In this document: piece after piece, positions 35,149 to 43,414 of the stretch
Layout: the number at the start of each line of letters is the position of its first letter
Position numbering within the stretch: position 1 is the stretch's first letter
DNA from: Streptomyces sp. NBC_01268
GTDB lineage: Bacteria > Actinomycetota > Actinomycetes > Streptomycetales > Streptomycetaceae
Assembly (NCBI RefSeq): GCF_036240795.1
Contig: NZ_CP108454.1
Coordinates: 6,012,001 to 6,076,000, forward strand
Length of the DNA: 64,000 nt
Reading direction: 5' to 3'
Notes under the pieces: model-generated
Databases searched by the model: none
What the model was told of the DNA's origin: nothing
The model's input: the letters and a program-made list of their open reading frames with translations, nothing else
Made by a program: the position numbers and the translations under genes

Positions 35149-36174
35149 TCAGCGCGCCAGCCACTGCTCCGTGTACGTGTCGATCTCCTCGACGATCCTG
35201 GCCTTGCCCGCCTCGTCGAGGAACGAGGCCTCCACCGCGTTCTTGGCGAGCGCGGCGACACCGCGCTCGTCCAGGCCGAGCAGGCGGGCGGCGACGGCGT
35301 ACTCGTTGTTGAGGTCCGTGCCGAACATCGGCGGGTCGTCGCTGTTGACGGTCACCAGCACGCCCGCGTCCACCATCTGCCGGATGGGGTGGTCCTCCAG
35401 GCGCTCCACCGCGCGGGTGGCGATGTTCGAGGTCGGGCAGACCTCCAGGGCGATCCGGTGCTCGGCCAGGTGCTTGAGGAGCTCCGGGTCCTGGACCGAG
35501 CTGGTGCCGTGACCGATGCGCTCGGCGCCCAGGTCGTTCAGGGCGTCCCAGACCGTCTCCGGGCCCGTCGTCTCGCCCGCGTGCGGCACCGAGCGCAGAC
35601 CGGCCGCGCGGGCACGGTCGAAGTACGGCTTGAACTGCGGGCGCGGCACGCCGATCTCGGGGCCGCCGAGTCCGAAGGAGACCAGGCCCTCCGGGCGCAG
35701 GTCGACCGCCAGGCGCGCGGTCTCCTCCGCCGCCTCCAGGCCCGCCTCGCCGGGGATGTCGAAGCACCAGCGCAGGATCACGCCGAGCTCGGTCTCGGCG
35801 GCCCTGCGGGCGTCCTCGATGGCCGCCATGAAGGCGTGCTCGTCGATGCCGCGGCGGGTGGAGCTGTAGGGGGTGATGGTCAGCTCGGCGTAGCGGATGT
35901 TCTGCCGGGCCATGTCCCGGGCGACCTCGAAGGTCAGCAGGCGCACGTCCTCGGGGGTGCGGACCAGGTCCACCACCGACAGGTACACGTCGATGAAGTG
36001 GGCGAAGTCCGTGAAGACGAAGTAGTCGCTCAGCGCCTCCGGATCGGTCGGAACCTTGGAGTCCGGGTGGCGGGCCGCCAGCTCGGCGACGATCCGGGGC
36101 GAGGCGGAGCCGACGTGGTGGACGTGCAGTTCGGCCTTGGGGAGTCCGGCGATGAAGGGATGCAGGTCGGTCAT
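35149..36174 (-). CDS. Adenosine deaminase family, probable aminodeoxyfutalosine deaminase
   Basis: The 341-residue zinc hydrolase removes an amino group from an adenine-type base. Zinc and catalytic motifs are LHVHHVGSASP near the N-terminus, VPHAGE, RIGHGTSS and NSDDPPMFGTDL. True adenosine deaminases usually have HLDGA/HLDGS where this protein has HHVGS. From memory, the Streptomyces gene of this type in this neighbourhood was shown to deaminate aminodeoxyfutalosine in menaquinone synthesis, so that role is preferred over adenosine. The start ATG 36174 gives the family N-terminus. Confidence 0.88.
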   Translation of the reverse strand: MTDLHPFIAGLPKAELHVHHVGSASPRIVAELAARHPDSKVPTDPEALSDYFVFTDFAHFIDVYLSVVDLVRTPEDVRLLTFEVARDMARQNIRYAELTITPYSSTRRGIDEHAFMAAIEDARRAAETELGVILRWCFDIPGEAGLEAAEETARLAVDLRPEGLVSFGLGGPEIGVPRPQFKPYFDRARAAGLRSVPHAGETTGPETVWDALNDLGAERIGHGTSSVQDPELLKHLAEHRIALEVCPTSNIATRAVERLEDHPIRQMVDAGVLVTVNSDDPPMFGTDLNNEYAVAARLLGLDERGVAALAKNAVEASFLDEAGKARIVEEIDTYTEQWLAR

Positions 36175-36250
36175 CGGGTCATCGTAGGCCGGGCCCCTCC
36201 GCCGTCAGAGGGAGGTCGTAGCATGGCGTGACCACGATGGGGGAGGCCCA

Positions 36251-36847
36251 ATGTCCGAAAACAGCGAACAGCCGGTGGACCCGTGGGCTCCGCCCAACCC
36301 GGACCGCGTCGAGCTGGGCAAGCCCGCGACGCCTCCGGTCCATGACCAGAACACCGTGATCTCGATGCCGGGCGCGGACGTCCCGCCGCCGCCGGCCGCC
36401 CCGGGCGGCGCCTACGGCTACCCGACGCCGGCCCCGGTGCCGCCGGCCACGCCGTCCTACGGCTACCCGCCGGCGTCGCCGTACCCGAGCTACGGCGCGG
36501 GGTACGCGCAGCCGGGCTGGCAGCAGTCCCCGTCCAACGGCATGGGGACGACGGCGATGGTGCTCGGCATCATCGCCGTGGTCGGCTTCTGCATGTACGG
36601 CCTGGGGATCATCCTGGGCGTCCTGGCGCTGATCTTCGGCATCATCGGCATGAAGAAGGCGAACCGGGGCGAGGCGACCAACCGGGGCATGGCCCTCGCG
36701 GGCGTCATCCTCGGGTCGGTCGGCATTCTGGTGAGCGCGGTGTTCCTGGCGTTCATGATCTGGGTCATCGTCGAGAGCCCGGAATCCCTGGACGACTCCG
36801 AGGACCCGTTCGCCACCTCGCTGAGCGTGGACGCCGGGTCCCGCTAG
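36251..36847 (+). CDS. DUF4190-type membrane protein
   Basis: The 198-residue protein begins with 95 residues rich in Pro, Gly and Tyr (repeats like YGYP), then two membrane segments (TTAMVLGIIAVVGFCMYGLGIILGVLALIFGIIG and MALAGVILGSVGILVSAVFLAFMIWVI) separated by KKANRGEATNRG. This layout is the DUF4190 family of unknown function, very common in actinobacteria. A GGGAGG ribosome-binding site precedes ATG 36251. Confidence 0.85.
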   Translation: MSENSEQPVDPWAPPNPDRVELGKPATPPVHDQNTVISMPGADVPPPPAAPGGAYGYPTPAPVPPATPSYGYPPASPYPSYGAGYAQPGWQQSPSNGMGTTAMVLGIIAVVGFCMYGLGIILGVLALIFGIIGMKKANRGEATNRGMALAGVILGSVGILVSAVFLAFMIWVIVESPESLDDSEDPFATSLSVDAGSR

Positions 36848-36929
36848 CCGGTCGTGGGGGGCCACGGGCACCCGGCCCGTCCCCCCTTCCCCTCCGCTCG
36901 CCCCGGCCCCGCCGGGGCCCCCGCTCACG

Positions 36930-37472
36930 TCACCGCAGCCGGTCCCGCGCCTCCATCAGCGCGAAGCCCAGGAGGTTCAGGCCGCGCCAGCGCTCCGGGG
37001 CCGTCGCCTTCGGGTCGTCCGCCGCCAGGCCGATGCCCCAGACGCGGTCCATCGGGCTCGCCTCCACCAGGACGCGCGAGCCCGTCCCCAGCAGGAACGC
37101 CCGCAGGGCCTCGTCCGCGGCGAACTTGTGGACGCTGCCCCGCGTGACGATCTCGGCGCGCTCCCGCACCCAGACGTCCTCGTCGAAGCCGCGGACCAGG
37201 CGGCCGGCCTTCTTGGCCTCCGCCGGGGTCCGCGCCGACAGGGCCTTCGCCTCGGCCTCCGGGTCGCCGAACAGCCGCGCCTTCTCGGCCATCATCCAGT
37301 GCTCCGCGGTCGCATACCGCACGTCGTCCACCACGAACGGTGACGGCCACCACTGGCTCAGACAGCTTGCCGAGAGCGCGCCGTCGGGCCGCGGACGGTG
37401 GCCCCAGAAATGCAGCCACTTGACCTTCTCACCCCGTCTGACCTGGTCAATCAGCCATTCAAGATCCTTCAT
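36930..37472 (-). CDS. NADAR family protein (YbiA-like)
   Basis: The 180-residue protein belongs to the NADAR/DUF1768 family. Members act as N-glycosidases on riboflavin intermediates or remove ADP-ribose from modified guanine. Key segments are LHFWGHRP, SQWWPSPFVVDDVRYATAEHWMMAEKARLF, ASPMDRVWGIGL and NLLGFALMEARDRL. ATG 37472 follows GGGAGGG. It is divergent from the second aminobutyraldehyde dehydrogenase; no functional link to polyamines is known. No toxin-like partner is adjacent. Confidence 0.9.
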   Translation of the reverse strand: MKDLEWLIDQVRRGEKVKWLHFWGHRPRPDGALSASCLSQWWPSPFVVDDVRYATAEHWMMAEKARLFGDPEAEAKALSARTPAEAKKAGRLVRGFDEDVWVRERAEIVTRGSVHKFAADEALRAFLLGTGSRVLVEASPMDRVWGIGLAADDPKATAPERWRGLNLLGFALMEARDRLR

Positions 37473-37567
37473 GCATGCCACCCTCCCACTCGCCACGGAC
37501 ACTCCGTACGGCAATTTCCCGCTGTCCTCGACACATGGTCGACCGATTCCGTCGCGTAACCAAAAGG

Positions 37568-37611
37568 CAACAACGGAATCACTTGTTGCACCCGTATGTC
37601 TCTGTCAGGAT
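37568..37611 (+). promoter_or_regulatory. Promoter with inverted repeat over the minus-35
   Basis: TTGTTG (37583-37588) and CAGGAT (37606-37611) are spaced 17 bases. CAACAA (37568-37573) forms a perfect inverted repeat with the minus-35 TTGTTG across 9 bases, so a repressor bound there would block the polyamine operon. The 175-base gap also serves the divergent NADAR gene. Confidence 0.5.
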
Positions 37612-37647
37612 CGGCACTCAATTCGAGCTGGAACAACGGAGAGCGTC

Positions 37648-39162
37648 ATGGGCAACCGCTTCCAGGTGTCGGACCGTTTCGCGGACGGCGCGCAGTACAT
37701 CGGGGGGCGGCTGTGCCCCGGAACCTCGGGGCAGGAGCACAGCGTCATCGACCCGGCCACCGGCGAGAGCGTGTACACGTACACGCTCGCCTCGGTGGCG
37801 GACGTCGACGACGCCGTCGCCGCCGCCAAGGCGGCCTTCCCCGCCTGGGCCGCCGCCACGCCGGGCGAGCGGTCGGAGGCCCTGCACCGGTTCGCGAGCG
37901 TGCTCGCCGAACAGGCGGAGGACATCGCGGTCGTCGAGTCGCTCCAGTGCGGCAAGCCCATCAAGCTGACCACCGAGTTCGACGTGCCCGGCACGATCGA
38001 CAACACCGCCTTCTTCGCCGGTGCGGCCCGTCACCTCCAGGGCCAGTCCGCCGCCGAGTACGACGGTGACCACACCTCGTACGTACGGCGCGAGCCCATC
38101 GGCGTGGTCGGCTCCATCGCACCCTGGAACTACCCGCTCCAGATGGCCGCGTGGAAGATCCTCCCGGCCGTCGCCGCGGGCAACACGATCGTCCTCAAGC
38201 CCGCCGAGCTCACCCCGCTGACCTCGCTGATGTTCGCGCAGGCGGCGACCGAGGCCGGGATCCCCGACGGTGTCATCAACATCGTCAACGGCGCCGGACG
38301 CACCGTGGGCGAGCACCTGGTGGGCCACCCCGACGTGGTCATGACCTCCTTCACCGGCTCCACCCCGGTCGGCAAGCGGGTCGCCGAGATCGCCACCGCC
38401 ACCGTCAAGCGCCTCCACCTGGAGCTCGGCGGCAAGGCCCCCTTCGTGGTCTTCGACGACGCCGACCTGGAGGCCGCCGCGCACGGCGCCGTCGCCGCCT
38501 CGCTCATCAACAGCGGACAGGACTGCACCGCCGCCACCCGCGCCTATGTGCAGCGGCCGCTCTTCGACGCCTTCGTGGCGCGGGTCGCCGAGCTCATGGA
38601 GACCGTGCGGCTGGGCGACCCGTTCGACCCGTCGACCGACCTCGGGCCGCTCATCAGCCACGTCCAGCGCGACCGCGTCGCCGCCTTCGTCGAGCGTGCC
38701 CGCGGCTACGCCACCGTCGTCACCGGCGGCGAAGTTCCCGGCGGCGACCTGAAGGACGGGGCGTACTATCGCCCCACCCTGATCACGGGAGCGGCGCAGG
38801 ACAGCGAGGTCGTGCAGTCGGAGATCTTCGGCCCGGTCCTGGTGGCCCTGCCCTTCGACAGCGACGACGAGGGCATCCGCCTCGCCAACGACACCCCCTA
38901 CGGGCTCGCCGCCTCCGCCTGGAGCCGCGACGTGTACCGGGCCAACCGGGCCACCCGCGAGATCAAGGCGGGCTGCGTGTGGGTCAACGACCACATCCCG
39001 ATCATCAGCGAGATGCCCCACGGCGGCTCCAAGGCCTCCGGCTTCGGAAAGGACATGTCGGTGTACTCCTTCGAGGAGTACACGCAGATCAAGCACGTGA
39101 TGTTCGACAACACGGCGGTCGCCGCGAAGGACTGGCACCGCACGATCTTCGGGGACCGATAG
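37648..39162 (+). CDS. Aldehyde dehydrogenase, probable 4-aminobutyraldehyde dehydrogenase
   Basis: This 504-residue paralogue of the 27106 enzyme is first in the polyamine import operon. Seen are APWNYPLQMAAWKILPAVAAGN, LELGGKAPFVVFDDADLE and catalytic cysteine in NSGQDCTAATR. It probably oxidises 4-aminobutyraldehyde or its gamma-glutamyl derivative, given the PuuB-like oxidase at the operon end. GGAGAG lies four bases before ATG 37648. It is 49 bases from the binding-protein gene. Confidence 0.92.
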   Translation: MGNRFQVSDRFADGAQYIGGRLCPGTSGQEHSVIDPATGESVYTYTLASVADVDDAVAAAKAAFPAWAAATPGERSEALHRFASVLAEQAEDIAVVESLQCGKPIKLTTEFDVPGTIDNTAFFAGAARHLQGQSAAEYDGDHTSYVRREPIGVVGSIAPWNYPLQMAAWKILPAVAAGNTIVLKPAELTPLTSLMFAQAATEAGIPDGVINIVNGAGRTVGEHLVGHPDVVMTSFTGSTPVGKRVAEIATATVKRLHLELGGKAPFVVFDDADLEAAAHGAVAASLINSGQDCTAATRAYVQRPLFDAFVARVAELMETVRLGDPFDPSTDLGPLISHVQRDRVAAFVERARGYATVVTGGEVPGGDLKDGAYYRPTLITGAAQDSEVVQSEIFGPVLVALPFDSDDEGIRLANDTPYGLAASAWSRDVYRANRATREIKAGCVWVNDHIPIISEMPHGGSKASGFGKDMSVYSFEEYTQIKHVMFDNTAVAAKDWHRTIFGDR

Positions 39163-39211
39163 CAGCCAGCCGTCCGACCAGCGGCGAACCCATCCCGAAA
39201 GGGCACAGCGC

Positions 39212-40459
39212 ATGGAGCAGTACCAGCCCGACACTCTGTCCGCGGCGCAGATCGCGGCGATGCGGCGCACTCTCACGAGCGGCCGGGGCGCGCTCACCCG
39301 CCGTTCGGTGCTACGGGCGGGGGGCGTCGGCGCGCTCACGGTCGGCGGGATCGCCGGCCTGAGCGCGTGCGGCATCCCGCCGGCCAAGCGGGAGGGGCAG
39401 GGCCCGGCGTCCACGGACGTCTCGGCCAGGGAGAAGACCGTGAGCTTCTCCAACTGGACCGAGTACATGGACGTCAGCGAGGACGAGAAGAGCCGGCCCA
39501 CCCTGGAGGCGTTCGCCAAGCGGACCGGCATCAAGGTCAAGTACACCGAGGACATCAACGACAACGTCGAGTTCTTCGGCAAGATCAAGCCGCAGCTCGC
39601 GGCCGGCCAGGACACCGGCCGCGACCTGATCTGCGTCACCGACTGGCTGGCCGCCCGCATCATCCGCCTCGGCTGGGCGCAGAAGCTGGACGCGTCGAAC
39701 CTCCCCACGGCGTACGCCAACCTCTCCGCGCAGTTCCGCCGCCCCGACTGGGACCCGGGCCGGGCCTACTCGTACCCCTGGACGGGCATCTCCACCGTCA
39801 TCGCCTACAACTCCAAGGCGACCGGCGGCAAGAAGGTCGACTCCGTCAGCCAGCTGCTCGACGACCCCTCGCTCAAGGGCCGGGTCGGCTTCCTCACCGA
39901 GATGCGCGACTCGGTCGGCATGACCCTGCTCGACATGGGCAAGGACCCCGGGAAGTTCACCGACGCGGACTACGACGCGGCCGTCGGACGCCTCCAGAAG
40001 GGCGTCGACAAGAAGCAGATCCGCCGCTTCACCGGCAACGACTACACCTCCGACCTCGACAAGGGCGACCTGGCGGCCTGCCTCGCCTGGGCCGGTGACA
40101 TCATCCAGCTCCAGGCGGACAACCCGGACATCAAGTTCGCGATCCCCTCGGCCGGCTACATCACCTCCAGCGACAACCTCCTGGTCCCCGCCCAGTCCCG
40201 GCACAAGACCAACGCCGAGAAGCTCATCGACTACTACTACGAGCTTCCGGTGGCCGCGCAGCTCGCCGCGTACATCAACTACGTCTGCCCGGTCGACGGG
40301 GTGAAGGACGAACTCGCCAAGATCGACCCCGAGCTGGCGAACAACACGCTGATCGTCCCCGACAAGGCGATGGCCCGGAAGTCGCACGCCTTCCGCTCGC
40401 TGAGCAGCGCGGAGGAGACGGCGTACGAGGAGAAGTTCGCCAAGCTCATCGGTGCCTGA
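39212..40459 (+). CDS. potD: Polyamine ABC transporter substrate-binding lipoprotein
   Basis: The 415-residue PotD-like receptor for putrescine or spermidine has a long N-terminus with twin-arginine LTRRSVLRAGG, a hydrophobic run and lipobox LSAC. Mature segments match the paralogue at 28667: SFSNWTEYMDV, YTEDINDNVEFFGKI, RFTGNDYTSDLDKGD and YYYELPVAAQLAAYINYVCPV. It is followed at once by ATPase and two permease genes, so this copy belongs to the complete importer. Confidence 0.93.
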   Translation: MEQYQPDTLSAAQIAAMRRTLTSGRGALTRRSVLRAGGVGALTVGGIAGLSACGIPPAKREGQGPASTDVSAREKTVSFSNWTEYMDVSEDEKSRPTLEAFAKRTGIKVKYTEDINDNVEFFGKIKPQLAAGQDTGRDLICVTDWLAARIIRLGWAQKLDASNLPTAYANLSAQFRRPDWDPGRAYSYPWTGISTVIAYNSKATGGKKVDSVSQLLDDPSLKGRVGFLTEMRDSVGMTLLDMGKDPGKFTDADYDAAVGRLQKGVDKKQIRRFTGNDYTSDLDKGDLAACLAWAGDIIQLQADNPDIKFAIPSAGYITSSDNLLVPAQSRHKTNAEKLIDYYYELPVAAQLAAYINYVCPVDGVKDELAKIDPELANNTLIVPDKAMARKSHAFRSLSSAEETAYEEKFAKLIGA

Positions 40460-40503
40460 CCGGCCGCCGCCCCTTTCCTTTCGACCCTCCGGGACCGCAA
40501 CCC

Positions 40504-41655
40504 ATGACTGACAAGAACACCGGCGGCGACGTCCGTCTCTCCGGCATCAGCAAGTCCTACGGCTCCTTCCACGCCGTCCGCCCGCTCGACCTGACGATCC
40601 CGCAGGGCTCGTTCTTCGCCCTCCTCGGCGCCTCGGGCTGCGGCAAGACCACCACGCTGCGCATGATCGCCGGCCTGGAGGACCCGACGACGGGCACCGT
40701 CTTCCTCGGCGACCGGGACGTCACCGACCTCCCGCCGTACAAGCGCCCCGTGAACACGGTCTTCCAGTCGTACGCGCTCTTCCCGCACATGAACATCTTC
40801 GAGAACATCGCCTTCGGCCTGCGCCGGCGCGGCGTCAAGTCGGTGAAGCCGCAGGTCGACGAGATGATCGACCTCGTACAGCTCGGCGAGCACGCCCACA
40901 AGAAGCCGCACCAGCTCTCCGGCGGCCAGCAGCAGCGCGTCGCCGTGGCCCGCGCGCTCATCAACCACCCGCAGGTCCTCCTGCTCGACGAGCCGCTGGG
41001 CGCGCTCGACCTCAAGCTGCGCCGCCAGATGCAGCTGGAACTGAAGCGCATCCAGACCGAGGTCGGCATCACCTTCGTGCACGTCACCCACGACCAGGAG
41101 GAGGCCATGACCATGGCCGACCAGGTCGCGGTGATGAACGGCGGCCGGGTCGAGCAGCTCGGCGCCCCCGCCGACCTGTACGAGAACCCGCAGACGACCT
41201 TCGTCGCCAACTTCCTCGGCACCTCCAACCTCATCGAGGCCGAGGTCGCCGAGACGGGCGGCGCCGACGTCCTCGCCACGGCCGGCGGCAGCAAGCTGCG
41301 CGTGCCCGGCGAGCGCTGTACGGACGCCGTCCGCACGGGCGGCAAGGTGCTGGTCGGCGTGCGCCCGGAGAAGATCTCGATCGCCCACGCCGACGACGAG
41401 GGCTCCATCCCCGACGGCCGTAACCGGGTCACCGGCCGGATCGTCGACTCCTCCTTCATCGGCGTCTCCACCCAGTTCGTGGTGAACTCGCCGGCCGGCG
41501 CGGAGCTCCAGGTGTACGAGCAGAACATCGAGCGGGACGCGCGCCTGGTCCCCGGCGCCGAGGTCGTCCTGCACTGGAACCCGGCCCACACCTTCGGCCT
41601 CGACGCGGCCCAGGACATCGACGCCGGCGTGGAGACGGTGGAGGACGCCGCATGA
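40504..41655 (+). CDS. potA: Polyamine ABC transporter ATP-binding protein
   Basis: This is the ATPase of the polyamine importer, 383 residues. Walker A GASGCGKTT, signature LSGGQQQR, Walker B VLLLDEP and switch VTHDQEEAMTMAD are intact. The C-terminal 130 residues form the TOBE regulatory domain (VGVRPEKISIAHADD). Its stop overlaps the potB start by four bases (ATGA). Forty-four bases separate it from potD. Confidence 0.94.
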   Translation: MTDKNTGGDVRLSGISKSYGSFHAVRPLDLTIPQGSFFALLGASGCGKTTTLRMIAGLEDPTTGTVFLGDRDVTDLPPYKRPVNTVFQSYALFPHMNIFENIAFGLRRRGVKSVKPQVDEMIDLVQLGEHAHKKPHQLSGGQQQRVAVARALINHPQVLLLDEPLGALDLKLRRQMQLELKRIQTEVGITFVHVTHDQEEAMTMADQVAVMNGGRVEQLGAPADLYENPQTTFVANFLGTSNLIEAEVAETGGADVLATAGGSKLRVPGERCTDAVRTGGKVLVGVRPEKISIAHADDEGSIPDGRNRVTGRIVDSSFIGVSTQFVVNSPAGAELQVYEQNIERDARLVPGAEVVLHWNPAHTFGLDAAQDIDAGVETVEDAA

Positions 41656-42584
41656 GCACGCCCACCCTCGTGAAGGAGGAGGCTGCCGCGGCCGGCGACC
41701 CGGTCCCGCGCAAGCCCTCCACCCGCAAGCGGCTCGTCCCGTACTGGCTGCTGCTGCCCGGCATCATCTGGCTGCTCGTCTTCTTCGCGCTGCCGATGGT
41801 CTACCAGGCCTCCACCTCGGTGCAGACCGGCTCCCTGGAGCAGGGCTTCCAGGTCACCTGGCACTTCCAGACCTACTGGGACGCCTTCCAGGAGTACTGG
41901 CCGCAGTTCATACGCTCGCTGCTGTACGCGGGCACGGCGACCCTGCTCTGCCTGCTGCTCGGCTACCCGCTGGCGTACCTGATCGCCTTCAAGGCCGGCC
42001 GCTGGCGCAACCTCCTGCTGGTCCTCGTCATCGCGCCGTTCTTCACCAGCTTCCTCATCCGTACGCTGGCCTGGAAGACGATCCTGGCGGACGACAGCCT
42101 CGTGGTGAACGCGCTGAACGCGCTGCACGTCCTCGACGTGACCAGCTGGCTCGGCTGGACCGAGGGCAGCCGGGTGCTGGCCACGCCCATGGCCGTGGTG
42201 TGCGGTCTGACGTACAACTTCCTGCCGTTCATGATCCTGCCGCTGTACACCTCCCTGGAGCGGATCGACGGCCGGCTGCACGAGGCGGCGCAGGACCTGT
42301 ACGCCTCCCCGGCCACCACCTTCCGCAAGGTGACGTTCCCGCTCTCCATGCCGGGCGTCGTCTCCGGCACGCTGCTCACCTTCATCCCGGCGAGCGGTGA
42401 CTACGTCAACGCCGAACTGCTCGGCTCGACCGACACCAAGATGGTCGGCAACGTCATCCAGTCGCAGTTCCTGCGCGTGCTCGACTACCCGACGGCCGCC
42501 GCGCTGTCCTTCATCCTCATGGCGATCGTGCTGCTCATGGTCACCGTCTACATCCGCAAGGCGGGAACGGAGGACCTGGTCTGA
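41652..42584 (+). CDS. potB: Polyamine ABC transporter permease, PotB-like
   Basis: The 310-residue permease has six membrane segments, from PYWLLLPGIIWLLVFFALPMVY to ALSFILMAIVLLMVTVYI. The EAA loop contacting PotA is EAAQDLYASPATTFRKVTFP. Stop and start overlap with potC (TGATG). Together with potC it forms the channel for putrescine or spermidine. Confidence 0.93.
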   Translation: MSTPTLVKEEAAAAGDPVPRKPSTRKRLVPYWLLLPGIIWLLVFFALPMVYQASTSVQTGSLEQGFQVTWHFQTYWDAFQEYWPQFIRSLLYAGTATLLCLLLGYPLAYLIAFKAGRWRNLLLVLVIAPFFTSFLIRTLAWKTILADDSLVVNALNALHVLDVTSWLGWTEGSRVLATPMAVVCGLTYNFLPFMILPLYTSLERIDGRLHEAAQDLYASPATTFRKVTFPLSMPGVVSGTLLTFIPASGDYVNAELLGSTDTKMVGNVIQSQFLRVLDYPTAAALSFILMAIVLLMVTVYIRKAGTEDLV

Positions 42585-43378
42585 TGCGTTGGATCCGACA
42601 GCACCTCGTGGTCATCGCGGGCCTGCTCACGCTCGCGTACATGATCCTGCCGAACGTCGTCGTGATGGTGTTCTCGTTCAACAAGCCGAACGGGCGCTTC
42701 AACTACGCGTGGCAGCAGTTCTCCCTGGACGCCTGGAAGGACCCCTGCGGTGTCGCCGACATGTGCGGCTCGCTGTCCCTCTCGCTCCAGCTCGCCGCGT
42801 GGGCGACGGTCGGCGCCGTCGTCCTCGGCACGATGATCGCCTTCGCGCTGGTCCGCTACCGCTTCCGGGCGCGCGGCGCGATCAACTCGCTGATCTTCCT
42901 GCCGATGGCGATGCCCGAGGTCGTCATGGCCGCCTCGCTGCTCACCCTCTTCCTCAACATGGGTGCCGAGCTGGGCTTCTGGACGGTCCTGATCGCCCAC
43001 ATCATGTTCTGCCTGTCGTTCGTCGTGACGGCGGTCAAGGCGCGGGTGATGTCCATGGACCCGCGTCTGGAGGAGGCCGCGCGCGACCTGTACGCGGGAC
43101 CGGTGCAGACCTTCCTGCGCGTCACGCTGCCGATCGCGGCGCCCGGCATCGCGGCCGGCGCGCTGCTCGCCTTCGCGCTCTCCTTCGACGACTTCATCAT
43201 CACCAACTTCAACGCGGGCTCGACCGTGACCTTCCCCATGTTCGTCTGGGGCTCGGCGCAGCGCGGCACGCCCGTTCAGATCAACGTCATCGGCACGGCG
43301 ATGTTCGTCATCGCGGTCCTGGTGGTAGTGGCCGGACAGATGGTTACGAACCGGCGCAAGAAATCAGCAACAGCCTGA
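42584..43378 (+). CDS. potC: Polyamine ABC transporter permease, PotC-like
   Basis: This 264-residue second permease has six membrane segments and the EAA loop EEAARDLYAGPVQTFLRVTLP followed by SFDDFIITNF, a PotC/PotI hallmark. The tail NRRKK is cytoplasmic. It overlaps potB by one base and is followed 36 bases later by the flavin oxidase gene. Confidence 0.93.
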   Translation: MRWIRQHLVVIAGLLTLAYMILPNVVVMVFSFNKPNGRFNYAWQQFSLDAWKDPCGVADMCGSLSLSLQLAAWATVGAVVLGTMIAFALVRYRFRARGAINSLIFLPMAMPEVVMAASLLTLFLNMGAELGFWTVLIAHIMFCLSFVVTAVKARVMSMDPRLEEAARDLYAGPVQTFLRVTLPIAAPGIAAGALLAFALSFDDFIITNFNAGSTVTFPMFVWGSAQRGTPVQINVIGTAMFVIAVLVVVAGQMVTNRRKKSATA

Positions 43379-43414
43379 CCGAAAGCCGGTCAGGCACCGA
43401 AGGAGTTGGAAACC

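Noticed and set aside
36930..37472. DNA ADP-ribosylation toxin-antitoxin pair
   Set aside because: No DarT-like toxin gene is adjacent; the neighbours are a DUF4190 protein and a dehydrogenase.
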